Shown: in pieces, positions 42,716 through 50,772 of the stretch
Layout of the letters: the number at the start of each line of letters is the position of its first letter
Numbering within the stretch: position 1 is the stretch's first letter
Notes under the pieces: generated by a model
What the model saw: the letters and a program-made list of their open reading frames with translations, nothing else
What the model was told of the DNA's origin: nothing
The model's database searches: none
DNA from: Microbulbifer agarilyticus
GTDB taxonomy: Bacteria > Pseudomonadota > Gammaproteobacteria > Pseudomonadales > Cellvibrionaceae
Direction: 5' to 3'
Assembly (NCBI RefSeq): GCF_001999945.1
Contig: NZ_CP019650.1
Span: forward strand, 62,001 to 126,000
Length of the DNA stretch: 64,000 bases
Position numbers and translations under genes: made by a program

Positions 42716-43597
42716 TTATTGCACCTGCTGGCAGAGCTCGAGCCAGCGCTCAATGCCGGCGCTGCGGTACTTTTGTCGGTGCAGTACAAAGTAAAATTCA
42801 CGGCTGAAATCTCGCTGCGGCACGGGCAATTCCACCAGTGCGCCGCGACGAAACGCGTCGGTTAAGGAAACTCGCGAAAGGCAGCTAATACCGAGCCCTG
42901 CTTCTACCGCGCGCTTGATTGCTTCGGTGTGTTGCAGCTCCAGACGAATGTTGAGTTCCGGTAACAGCCCGGCGAGCGCGCGCTCGAAGGTCTGGCGGGT
43001 TCCGGAACCTGTTTCGCGTAGAATCCAGGTGGCCCCGCGCAAATCTTCGTCACTTAATTGTGCGCGCTGTGCCAGTGGATGGTCTGGTGCGCAGAACACC
43101 ACCTGCTCGTCTTCCCGCCACGGGATCATTTCCAGGTCCGGATGATTCAGCTCGCCTTCGATCAAACCCAGGTCGAGTTCAAAGTTCACTACGCCCTGGG
43201 CAATCGCCGCGGTGTTGGCAACCTCCAGTTCTACCCGGGCCTCGGGCTGTTCTTCCATATAGCGGGCCATAATGCCTGCAGCCAGGTAGTTGCCGATGGT
43301 AAGGGTTGCCCCGATCTTAAGTCGGCCCAGGTCGCTGTGTACCATCAGGGTCGCTTCGAGTTCGCGCGCACGCTCCAGTAGCTCCTCCGCCCGCGGCCAC
43401 AATTGTCGTCCCAGTTCATTTAATCGCAAACGCTTGCCGGTGCGTTCGAACAGGCGCAGGTCGAACTGTTGTTCAAACTCCTTTAGCGCAGTGGAGGCTG
43501 CAGACTGCGACATGTTCAGGCTTTCTGCGGCGCGGCTGACATTTTCGTGATGGGCACAGGCCAGAAATACTTCCAGTTGGCGCAGGGAATAGCGCAT
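42716..43597 (-). CDS. LysR-family regulator divergent from fpr (FinR-like)
   Basis: A 293-aa LysR-type regulator. The winged helix-turn-helix (about 1-62; ENVSRAAESLNMSQSAASTALKEFE) is followed by a linker helix and a periplasmic-binding-protein-like effector domain (about 92-293). It is read away from the ferredoxin-NADP reductase gene. In Pseudomonas, a LysR regulator in the same place (FinR) activates fpr in response to oxidative stress, so a similar role is inferred. The AT-rich gap has an inverted repeat at 43615-43631. Confidence 0.82.
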   Translation of the reverse strand: MRYSLRQLEVFLACAHHENVSRAAESLNMSQSAASTALKEFEQQFDLRLFERTGKRLRLNELGRQLWPRAEELLERARELEATLMVHSDLGRLKIGATLTIGNYLAAGIMARYMEEQPEARVELEVANTAAIAQGVVNFELDLGLIEGELNHPDLEMIPWREDEQVVFCAPDHPLAQRAQLSDEDLRGATWILRETGSGTRQTFERALAGLLPELNIRLELQHTEAIKRAVEAGLGISCLSRVSLTDAFRRGALVELPVPQRDFSREFYFVLHRQKYRSAGIERWLELCQQVQ

Positions 43598-43614
43598 AAA
43601 TGCCAGTCTCCAAG

Positions 43615-43631
43615 TATCGATAAATTAGATA
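43615..43631. promoter_or_regulatory. Candidate LysR-type binding site
   Basis: TATC (43615-43618) and GATA (43628-43631) around a 9-base AT-rich spacer give a T-N11-A LysR-type box in the lysR/fpr gap, 18 bases from the lysR start and 87 from fpr. Confidence 0.35.
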
Positions 43632-43717
43632 ACGAGTATCAATATATCCCATTTTGCCAATACGTTTGCCAGCATTAGAATGCACCGAGAAATTGAGGAA
43701 TAAGCGGTTCTATTGTT

Positions 43718-44494
43718 ATGTCTAATTTGAATAAAGAAACGGTGCTTGAGGTCCATCACTGGAACGACACCCTGTTCAGCTTCAAAACCAGTCGTGACCC
43801 CGGTTTCCGCTTCGAAAACGGCCACTTCACCATGATCGGCCTGGAGCAGCCCAATGGGCGCCCGCTGTTGCGCGCCTATTCCATTGCCAGTGCCAACTAC
43901 GAGGACGAGCTGGAGTTCTTTAGTATCAAGGTGCCCGATGGCCCGCTGACCTCGCAGCTGCAGAAAATTAAGCCCGGTGACGAAATTTTTGTCAGCCGCA
44001 AGCCCACCGGGACCCTGGTTGCCGACCACCTGCTGCCCGGCAAGCGCCTGTGGCTGCTGTCTACCGGTACCGGTCTGGCACCATTTATGAGCATCATTAA
44101 GGATCCGGACGTATATGAGCGCTTCGACCAGGTGATCCTCACCCACGGTGTGCGCTTCAAGTCTGAGCTGGCGTATCAGGATTACATCGAGAAGGAGCTG
44201 CCGGCGCACGAGTACTTCGGTGAGATGGTGCAGAGCGGCCTCCTGTATTACCCCACGGTGACCCGCGAGCCTTACCGTAACAATGGCCGCCTCACCGACC
44301 TGATGGTGTCCGGCAAAATGTTCAGCGACCTCGGTCTGCCCACGCCAAATGTGGAAGAGGATCGCTTTATGCTGTGCGGTTCCCCGGCCATGCTCAAGGA
44401 TCTGACCAATATTCTCGACGATTGGGGCTTCAGTGAAACCCGCGCCGGTATCCCGCGCGAATACGTGATCGAGCGCGCGTTCGTCGAAAAATAA
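43718..44494 (+). CDS. fpr: Ferredoxin-NADP(+) reductase
   Basis: FAD flavoenzyme of 258 aa exchanging electrons between NADPH and ferredoxin/flavodoxin. The FAD-binding motif RAYSIAS (near residue 53), the NADP domain motif STGTGLAPFMSI (near 113) and the C-terminal DRFMLCGSPAML segment are present; the protein ends ERAFVEK, as pseudomonad-type FPR do. It supplies reduced ferredoxin for Fe-S repair and oxidative stress defence. It is divergent from a FinR-like LysR regulator. Confidence 0.93.
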   Translation: MSNLNKETVLEVHHWNDTLFSFKTSRDPGFRFENGHFTMIGLEQPNGRPLLRAYSIASANYEDELEFFSIKVPDGPLTSQLQKIKPGDEIFVSRKPTGTLVADHLLPGKRLWLLSTGTGLAPFMSIIKDPDVYERFDQVILTHGVRFKSELAYQDYIEKELPAHEYFGEMVQSGLLYYPTVTREPYRNNGRLTDLMVSGKMFSDLGLPTPNVEEDRFMLCGSPAMLKDLTNILDDWGFSETRAGIPREYVIERAFVEK

Positions 44495-44519
44495 ACCGAA
44501 GTAAGTATTTGCTGACGGG

Positions 44520-44619
44520 GCAGGGCAGCGGTGTCGGTACTTAGGAGTGATTGCGTGATGGATTGCGCAAGGACAGAAAAGGTTTTCTCCACTCCCAAGT
44601 GTCGACCCCGGTGCCCTGC
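44520..44619 (+). other. Long branched hairpin downstream of fpr
   Basis: A roughly 100-base inverted structure built of ordered stems: GCAGGGCA/TGCCCTGC (44520-44527, 44612-44619), GTCG/CGAC (44533-44536, 44603-44606), ACTTnGGAGTG/CACTCCnAAGT (44539-44549, 44590-44600) and an inner TTGCG/CGCAA (44551-44555, 44566-44570). The order of arms is preserved, so this is a single extended fold rather than chance short repeats. It lies between the fpr stop and a terminator, in the 3' untranslated region. Confidence 0.55.
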
Positions 44620-44668
44620 GGAAGAATCGGCAGCACCACACCAGTGAAAGGGTTTTACCCTGTTTGAC

Positions 44669-44691
44669 AACCACCTTCGGGTGGTTTTTTT
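44669..44691 (+). terminator. Intrinsic terminator with TTCG tetraloop
   Basis: CCACC (44671-44675) and GGTGG (44680-44684) around a TTCG loop, followed by seven Ts (44685-44691). It ends the fpr transcript. Confidence 0.85.
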
Positions 44692-44798
44692 GTGCCTAAA
44701 ACACAGTCTGGTGCCACATAACACTCCTAGTTTCGCGTCGCTTAGTCCAGCCGTGAGGAAAATTTACCCGCCAAAGTTCCCCCTGTAACCGGATGTAA

Positions 44799-44835
44799 TT
44801 GACCGTCACAAAATTCGTGTGTACTTTTGTATACA
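44799..44835 (+). promoter_or_regulatory. Promoter and overlapping inverted repeat of the pspA operon
   Basis: TTGACC (44799-44804) and TACTTT (44822-44827), 17 bases apart, make a sigma-70-type promoter. An inverted repeat, TGTGTAC (44818-44824) and GTATACA (44829-44835), overlaps its -10 element. A repressor bound there would block transcription; the ribbon-helix-helix-like protein encoded 20 bases on is the obvious candidate. Confidence 0.45.
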
Positions 44836-44854
44836 TTGCAAGTCAGGGAATGCC

Positions 44855-45310
44855 ATGCTCAATAAAAACCAATCCATTTCGGCGCGTCTATCTGCGGAAG
44901 ACTATGCCTACCTCATGTCCATTGATCGCAATGGTGCTGTTACGCAAAGCGAAAAAATTCGCGAGTTGATTGCCATGGCACGAGAGTCGGTGGGCGTAGA
45001 GAGTTATGTGCGCGCTTATCTCGCATCCGGTGAAACCATGCTGCCGGTGAAAGCAAAGTATACCGATGAGCCACAGCGCAGTTTGTTGGTTGAAGCGTTG
45101 CTGGAACTGATCACGGAAGGAGCTGCTGCCATTCAAGTGTGTGCAAACCAGGACCCCATAGCACCCGCACTAGAGCAAAAGGCATTGCCAGCGGTAGAAG
45201 CATTTCTCGAAAAAATGTTACTGGTGGCACTGGATAGTGAGCCCCGTCTGGCAAACACCGATACAGCAGCAAGAATTCAACAGCGCGTAAAAAACCTGAT
45301 TGAACGCTAA
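44855..45310 (+). CDS. Ribbon-helix-helix-like protein, first gene of the pspA operon
   Basis: A 151-aa protein. The N-terminus (NQSISARLSAEDYAYLMSID, then SEKIRELIAMARE) has the strand-helix-helix pattern of RHH DNA-binding proteins; the rest is helical and acidic, with no recognised domain. It starts the operon that continues with PspA (44 bases on), YqiJ-like and flotillin, so it is probably its autoregulator. Assignment to RHH is by pattern only. A longer upstream start at 44819 would put the promoter -10 region inside the gene and is disfavoured. Confidence 0.6.
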   Translation: MLNKNQSISARLSAEDYAYLMSIDRNGAVTQSEKIRELIAMARESVGVESYVRAYLASGETMLPVKAKYTDEPQRSLLVEALLELITEGAAAIQVCANQDPIAPALEQKALPAVEAFLEKMLLVALDSEPRLANTDTAARIQQRVKNLIER

Positions 45311-45353
45311 CCATCGAAGTGCTTGATTAACAGGAAGGAAGAAGGAAAAGACA

Positions 45354-46022
45354 ATGAAAGAAGGACTGATTAAACGTATTTCCAGAATTATCTCTGCCTC
45401 TGCCAACGCGGTTGTGGATTCGGTGGAAAATGCGACCCCGAAACTGATACTCGAACAGGCTATTCGCGAAATTGATGAAGCGATTGTGGAGGTTCGTGAC
45501 CAGCTGGGTAAGGCCGAAGCGGCAAAGTATCTCAGCAGCAAAACCCTGAATGAAGAGAACACTCGTCACACCAGCCTGGGTGAACAAATCGAGGTCGCTG
45601 TACAGCAGGGACGTGATGATCTCGCAGAGGCGGCTATTGCCAAACAGATGGACATCGAAGCACAAATCCCTGTTCTGGAAAAAACCATTGCGAACACCGA
45701 TCAAGAAATTAGCGAGCTGAACTCCTACATTTCTGCCCTGCAAGGTAAAAAGCGTGAAATGCGCGAGCAATTGCGGGAGTTCGTCAAGGCCAACGAGCAT
45801 GTCGCGAATGGCGCTACCGGTGAACAGCAGGGCAGCAGCCGTGCAACAGCCGATAAGGTCGAGCAGGCTACCGGTGCCTTCAACCGCATTATGGAAGGTG
45901 CCGGCGTACCCACCTCCGAGTCCAATGCCGACGCCACCAAGTTGGCAGAGCTGGAAGAACTCGCACGCAATAATCGGATCAAGGAGCGTCTGGCGAAAAT
46001 CAAAACCCAGACGGAAGCCTGA
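45354..46022 (+). CDS. pspA: PspA/IM30 family membrane-stress protein
   Basis: A 222-aa peripheral membrane protein of the ESCRT-III-like PspA/Vipp1 family. The sequence is almost all coiled-coil helix from an amphipathic N-terminus (MKEGLIKRISRIISASANAV) through long heptads (AEAAKYLSSKTLNEENTRH, ELNSYISALQGKKREMRE). It binds and supports stressed inner membranes. No PspB, PspC or PspF gene is near; instead it is linked to YqiJ and flotillin genes, a different PspA genomic context. Its stop overlaps the next ATG by one base (TGATG). Confidence 0.88.
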   Translation: MKEGLIKRISRIISASANAVVDSVENATPKLILEQAIREIDEAIVEVRDQLGKAEAAKYLSSKTLNEENTRHTSLGEQIEVAVQQGRDDLAEAAIAKQMDIEAQIPVLEKTIANTDQEISELNSYISALQGKKREMREQLREFVKANEHVANGATGEQQGSSRATADKVEQATGAFNRIMEGAGVPTSESNADATKLAELEELARNNRIKERLAKIKTQTEA

Positions 46023-46681
46023 TGGGATTCTTCCTGCAGGACGGCAATCAGTTATTCACCGGTGCTCTGGTACTGATGCTGATGATTGCCGTGCTCGAGG
46101 GCGCAATGCTGCTGATTGGCGTCGGTATTTCCGACATGCTGGATAACCTGCTGCCGGATATGGATGTGGACCTAGATGCGCCCGATACCGAAGCGGGTGG
46201 TGTGCTCACCAAGGTCCTTGGCTGGTTGCGCTTTGGTGAGGTGCCGGCACTGATTTTATTGGTGGCATTTCTGGTCAGCTTTGGTGTTACCGGACTGCTG
46301 ATCCAGATGTTTAGCGAATCGCTACTCGGACTGCTAATACCTGGTTGGCTGCTAACCATTCCAGTATTTTTACTGGCGCTTCCTCAAGTGCGTTTCGTGG
46401 GCAATTTATTGCGCAGGTTTGCGGTCGGTGACGAAACCGAAGCCGTTGGGCGTAAATCCTTTATTGGGCGCGTTGCGGTGATCACTATTGGTGAAGCAGC
46501 CTCTGGTTCACCAGCAGAAGCGCGATTTAGTGATGAATTTGGCACTACCCATTACGTAATGGTAGAGCCGGATAATGGTGAAACGTTTTCACAGGGAGAG
46601 CAGGTGCTGTTGGTGGAAGAGCGCGGGGCAAACTTTCGGGTCATCCGGCCAACCAACGAACACCTGCTGCATAACAATTAA
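46022..46681 (+). CDS. yqiJ: YqiJ-family membrane protein with OB-fold
   Basis: A 219-aa protein with about three to four membrane helices in the first 130 residues, with an acidic loop (DMDVDLDAPDTEAG) between the first two, followed by a soluble beta-rich domain (about 150-210; SFIGRVAVITIGEAASGSPAEARFSD) of NfeD/OB type. YqiJ proteins are encoded next to YqiK flotillins in many bacteria and are thought to act with them in membrane organisation. Here it is translationally coupled to PspA and is followed 15 bases later by the flotillin gene. Confidence 0.8.
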   Translation: MGFFLQDGNQLFTGALVLMLMIAVLEGAMLLIGVGISDMLDNLLPDMDVDLDAPDTEAGGVLTKVLGWLRFGEVPALILLVAFLVSFGVTGLLIQMFSESLLGLLIPGWLLTIPVFLLALPQVRFVGNLLRRFAVGDETEAVGRKSFIGRVAVITIGEAASGSPAEARFSDEFGTTHYVMVEPDNGETFSQGEQVLLVEERGANFRVIRPTNEHLLHNN

Positions 46682-46696
46682 ATTGGAGAATTATCA

Positions 46697-48391
46697 GTGA
46701 TTCAGAATCTTTCCAACATCGCCATTATGGCGGGGGCCGTGCTCGTCGGCCTGATTGTCATCGGTACCATTTTCGCGCGCCTGTATACCCGCGCGTCCAA
46801 GGAGCGCTCCTTTGTGCGCACTGGTATGGGTGGTCAAAAAGTCATCATGAATGGTGGCGCACTGGTACTGCCGGTCTTGCATGAAATCATTCCAGTAAAC
46901 ATGAACACCTTGCGCCTTGCCGTTTCACGCAAGGAACAGCATGCGCTGATTACCAAAGATAGAATGCGCGTAGATGTGCTTGCCGAATTCTACCTGCGAG
47001 TGAAGCCTGATACCGATGCCATTGCCAATGCGGCGCAGACACTTGGTATACGTACACTCGACCCCGAAGCATTGAAAGAAATGATTGAGGGTAAGTTCGT
47101 CGATGCTTTGCGTTCCGTGGCCGCAGAAATGGAAATGGCCGAGTTACATGAACAGCGCAGTCAGTTTGTACAAAAAGTACAGCAAGTTGTTTCCGAAGAC
47201 CTGTTAAAGAATGGTTTGGAACTGGAGTCGGTATCACTCACCGGCCTGGACCAAACCCACAAGGAATTCTTCAACCAAGACAATATATTCGATGCCGAAG
47301 GACTGGCCAGTATGACTCGCTCTATTGAAGCGCGTCGTAAAGAGGTGAACGATGTAGAGCAGGAAACTCGGGTTCAAATTGAAACCAAAAACCTGGAAGC
47401 GGAACGCCAGCGTCTGGAGATTGAAAAGGAAAAGCGTTATGCCCATCTGGAGCAGCAACGCGAGCTGGAAAATCGTGAGGCTGCACAAAAAGCCGATATT
47501 GCACGCGAGACCGCGTCGCAAGAACGGGCAGCACGCCAGGCGGAAATTGAGGCGGGCCGTGAAGTTGATCAATCGCGGATTGGTGCCGAACAGGCCACTC
47601 GCCTTCTCGAAATCGAAAAGGAAAAGCGCCTGCAGGAGCAGGAAATTGAACGCGAGCGCATCCTCGATGAACAGCGTATTTCCAAGCAGAAGTCTGTGGA
47701 AATCGCTGAGCAAGAGCGCGCTATTGCGGTAGCGGAGAAGTCCAAAGAGCAGTCTGTTGCCGACCAACAGGCCAACGTGGCGCGCGCCGACGCGATTAAA
47801 GCGGAAGAGCAGGTGCGTACCGCACAAGATGTAGAAGTTGCCGAGCGTGACAAGCGCATCGAAATCATCGAAGCGCAGAAAGAAGCGGAGCGTCAGGCTA
47901 CGTCGATCAAAGTCGCAGCGGAAGCGGAAAAAGCCGCCGCAGAAGACAAGGCTGAGGCCTTGCGCTTACAAGCCGCTGCAGAAGCGGAAGCGGTCCGTAT
48001 CAAGGTCGAAGCCGATCGCGAGAAGTATGCGGTGGATGCTGAAGGACAGCGCTTGATGAACGAAGCTATGAACAGCCTGAGCGAAGCGCAGATAGCACTC
48101 AAGCGGGTGCTGAGTCTCCACGAAAATCTACCTGCCATTGTGCGCGAGAGCGTAAGACCCTTGGAAAAGATCGACGGTATGAAGATTATTTCAGTCGATG
48201 GCTTGAATGGTGTAGGCGGAAGCTCCGCACGCGGGGTTGTTGAAGGCGAAGGTGAGGCCCATAGCCAAAGCCTCCCCGAGGCGCTGGTGGGTAGTGCGCT
48301 TAAGCACCGTGCCATGGCGCCATTGGTCGATTCCCTATTGAAAGAGGCTGGTGTGAATGACTTGGCCAAGGTAGTCGAGCCCGAGCTTTAA
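46697..48391 (+). CDS. yqiK: Flotillin-like protein YqiK
   Basis: A 564-aa SPFH-domain protein. An N-terminal membrane helix (about 8-28) is followed by the SPFH/band-7 domain (about 35-215; GGALVLPVLHEIIPVNMN, RVDVLAEFYLRVKPD) and a very long charged coiled coil (about 215-480) of Glu/Ala/Lys heptads. It probably oligomerises into membrane rafts. The start is GTG at 46697 with GGAGAA upstream. It is the last gene of the operon. Confidence 0.88.
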   Translation: MIQNLSNIAIMAGAVLVGLIVIGTIFARLYTRASKERSFVRTGMGGQKVIMNGGALVLPVLHEIIPVNMNTLRLAVSRKEQHALITKDRMRVDVLAEFYLRVKPDTDAIANAAQTLGIRTLDPEALKEMIEGKFVDALRSVAAEMEMAELHEQRSQFVQKVQQVVSEDLLKNGLELESVSLTGLDQTHKEFFNQDNIFDAEGLASMTRSIEARRKEVNDVEQETRVQIETKNLEAERQRLEIEKEKRYAHLEQQRELENREAAQKADIARETASQERAARQAEIEAGREVDQSRIGAEQATRLLEIEKEKRLQEQEIERERILDEQRISKQKSVEIAEQERAIAVAEKSKEQSVADQQANVARADAIKAEEQVRTAQDVEVAERDKRIEIIEAQKEAERQATSIKVAAEAEKAAAEDKAEALRLQAAAEAEAVRIKVEADREKYAVDAEGQRLMNEAMNSLSEAQIALKRVLSLHENLPAIVRESVRPLEKIDGMKIISVDGLNGVGGSSARGVVEGEGEAHSQSLPEALVGSALKHRAMAPLVDSLLKEAGVNDLAKVVEPEL

Positions 48392-48545
48392 TTCTTTCCA
48401 CAGGGGCTTCCGGGCGGCAACGCGCGGGAGCCCGCTTGGTCCCCTCCCTTCTTAGCTTCATTTCTTTTTTATTTTTCTCCACGGGATAGTTCACAGCCGT
48501 CTGCATGACCCATATGGCGCACAAATCATTATTTGATGTTAATTT

Positions 48546-48573
48546 TTGAAATGTCATGAATTCTTGGTAAAGT
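48546..48573 (+). promoter_or_regulatory. Candidate promoter of the exopolysaccharide operon
   Basis: TTGAAA (48546-48551) and TAAAGT (48568-48573) lie 16 bases apart. Transcription would start near 48580, giving a leader of about 270 bases before the first glycosyltransferase. The 455-base gap after yqiK also holds a CGGGC/GCCCG hairpin near 48411-48434 that may end the yqiK message. Confidence 0.4.
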
Positions 48574-48687
48574 GTGACCCGCATCTCGTATTGGAGAACC
48601 TTTCAGCACCGGCGACAGGGGAAAGTGCACGGTATTAATGCTGCTGCGCTCGGGTACACCGGATTTAAATTTCTGAAAGGTAGCTAC

Positions 48688-48708
48688 TTGGCCGGAGAGG
48701 AAGGCCAA
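48688..48708 (+). promoter_or_regulatory. GGA-loop hairpin in the exopolysaccharide leader
   Basis: TTGGCC (48688-48693) and GGCCAA (48703-48708) enclose the loop GGAGAGGAA. A hairpin with GGA in the loop is the standard binding element of CsrA/RsmA proteins, which often control exopolysaccharide genes. It lies in the leader but 140 bases from the start codon, so it would act on RNA structure or stability rather than by covering the ribosome site. Confidence 0.4.
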
Positions 48709-48847
48709 TTTAAGCAATACACCAGTTACTAGTGAATGGAATGGACTGGCACGCACTTTGCGAGTCCAAGATCACTCGTCGTTGCAATAACTAAAATGGA
48801 ATTTCGGTCATTTCCTTGCGAAGTGGTCTCTCACATAGAAGCAGACA

Positions 48848-49852
48848 ATGGAAAGTCGCGCTCCCTTAGTCCTTGCGGTAGTCATCGTTAATTACCGTAC
48901 ACCTGATCTCGTCGTAGATTGCCTGGAAAGCTTGGTACCACAGCTGCCGAGCCGTGCCGGCGTGGCCGTCGTTGATAATGCCTCTGGCGATCACTCTATC
49001 GAAACACTCCAGGCCTGGCTCGACGGCACTGACGCGGCTACCGCTGAAAAAGTACATTTACTTGCATCTCCCACCAATGGAGGGTTTTCGGCAGGCAATA
49101 ATCTCGGGATCAAGCATCTGCGTGCGGATTTCTATTTGCTGCTAAATAGTGACACGATCGTTCGTCCTGGTGCTATTTCTCTCCTGCTGGGTCGCATTCA
49201 ACGAGACGCACAAATCGCAGCAGTTGGCCCACGACTTGAGTATTTGGACGGCAGGCCGCAGGTCAGCCGCTTCCGGCGCCGTGGTGTAACCAGTGAGTTT
49301 ATACGCGGTGCGCAAATTCAAGGCATTTCTCGAATTTTGCGTCGAAAAAATACGTCTATAGAGCTTGATGAACCCGAGCAAAAAATTGACTGGGTGAGCT
49401 TTGCATGTGTCCTGCTGAGAGCAGAAGTCATCAAGAAAATCGGCTTGATGGATGAGCAATTCTTCATGTATTTCGAAGACATTGAATACTGTCTACGAAT
49501 ACAAAAAGCAGGATATACCATCGAACAGGCGTTGGAGGCTCGCGTGGTGCATCTGCGTGGCGGTACTTCGAGTGTCAAGAAAAATAGCGATAAGAAAAAA
49601 CGTATACCAGCGTATTTCTATCAATCGCGAACTCGATATTTCACCCTGTTAGGCGGAAAAACACGCCTTATTTCGGCGAACCTCGCTTGGTATTTGGGGC
49701 GTGCAATTCGTCTGTTGAAATGTCTGCGCGGCAAAACCGCTGGCTCTAGGATACCTGGAGAATGGCGTGATATCTGGAAGGATTTTCTTATAGTCCAGCC
49801 GCCTCAATTCACTTCAACAGATGAAATATCACGTAGAGCGGCAGACCTATGA
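48848..49852 (+). CDS. Glycosyltransferase family 2, rhamnosyltransferase-like
   Basis: A 334-aa cytoplasmic inverting glycosyltransferase. GT-A fold motifs: VVIVNYRTPDLVVDCLESL at the N-terminus, VVDNASGDHS, the DXD-like LLLNSDTIVRPG, and MYFEDIEYCLRIQKAGY with the catalytic acidic pair. This layout is typical of rhamnosyl- and other deoxysugar transferases. It is the first gene of the exopolysaccharide operon, and its stop overlaps the sulfotransferase start by four bases. Substrate cannot be read. Base composition is lower in GC than the genes before it. Confidence 0.85.
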   Translation: MESRAPLVLAVVIVNYRTPDLVVDCLESLVPQLPSRAGVAVVDNASGDHSIETLQAWLDGTDAATAEKVHLLASPTNGGFSAGNNLGIKHLRADFYLLLNSDTIVRPGAISLLLGRIQRDAQIAAVGPRLEYLDGRPQVSRFRRRGVTSEFIRGAQIQGISRILRRKNTSIELDEPEQKIDWVSFACVLLRAEVIKKIGLMDEQFFMYFEDIEYCLRIQKAGYTIEQALEARVVHLRGGTSSVKKNSDKKKRIPAYFYQSRTRYFTLLGGKTRLISANLAWYLGRAIRLLKCLRGKTAGSRIPGEWRDIWKDFLIVQPPQFTSTDEISRRAADL

Positions 49853-50772
49853 CATCCCAGAAAAAAGCATTACCTGATTTCGTCATCATCGGCGCTATGA
49901 AGTCGGCGACAACGACTATCTACGAGCAGCTGCGTGGGCTCGATGGTTTGTATATGCCCGAGCTGAAGGAGCCAAATTTCTTTAGCGATGATGCACAGTA
50001 TGCCCGGGGTGCAGACTGGTACAAAGGATTGTTCGAGAGCGCCGAAAGCGACGATATTCTTGGTGAAGCTAGTACCCACTATACCAAGCTTCCCACTTAC
50101 CCAAAGACCGTTGAAAGACTCTATGAGTCATTGCCCAACGCAAAGCTCATCTATGTAATGCGCCATCCGATTGAGCGGCTGATATCGCAATATATCCACG
50201 AATGGAGCTGTAACAATATAAAGGTCGATATTAACCAGGCAATTGAGCAACATTCGGAGCTGGTCAACTATAGCTGTTATGCAGGCCAGTTGGCCCCATT
50301 TATTGAGCGCTATGGCCGGAACAAGATACTGCCGGTATTTTTCGAGCGGTTGAGAGCACACCCACAGTCTGAACTAGAGAGAATTGCGCAATTTATCGGC
50401 TATACCGGTAAAGTGACCTGGCAAGATGACCAGTCTAAAACCAATGTTTCCTCTGAGCGACTTCGCACCAATGGTGTAACGAGATTCCTGATTGGAAATC
50501 CGATTCTAACCTTCCTACGCAGAGTTCTTGTTCCACGAGCACTCCGCAACGCAGTCAAATCACGTCTGCAGATGAAGAAACGCCCTATTTTATCTGAAGC
50601 ATCGCTTCAAAATATTCAACACATATTAAATCGTGATTTGGAAGAACTAGGTTACCTACTGGGTACTGAAATTACAGTAGACAACTATAGAGAGCGCGTT
50701 TTAGAAAACACTTTGAACTGGAGCACGCAGCAAAAAGATACCGCTGTGGGGGGCGAGTATGTCTACTCATAA
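49849..50772 (+). CDS. PAPS-dependent sulfotransferase
   Basis: A 307-aa sulfotransferase. The PAPS 5'-phosphosulfate loop is IIGAMKSATTTIYEQL (near residue 13) and the 3'-phosphate motif is YVMRHPIERLISQYIHEW (near 103); both are intact. It resembles bacterial heparan-type or NodH-like enzymes acting on sugars. Being embedded among glycosyltransferases, it probably adds sulfate to the repeat unit in the cytoplasm. Overlaps the next gene by 14 bases. Confidence 0.85.
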   Translation: MTSQKKALPDFVIIGAMKSATTTIYEQLRGLDGLYMPELKEPNFFSDDAQYARGADWYKGLFESAESDDILGEASTHYTKLPTYPKTVERLYESLPNAKLIYVMRHPIERLISQYIHEWSCNNIKVDINQAIEQHSELVNYSCYAGQLAPFIERYGRNKILPVFFERLRAHPQSELERIAQFIGYTGKVTWQDDQSKTNVSSERLRTNGVTRFLIGNPILTFLRRVLVPRALRNAVKSRLQMKKRPILSEASLQNIQHILNRDLEELGYLLGTEITVDNYRERVLENTLNWSTQQKDTAVGGEYVYS

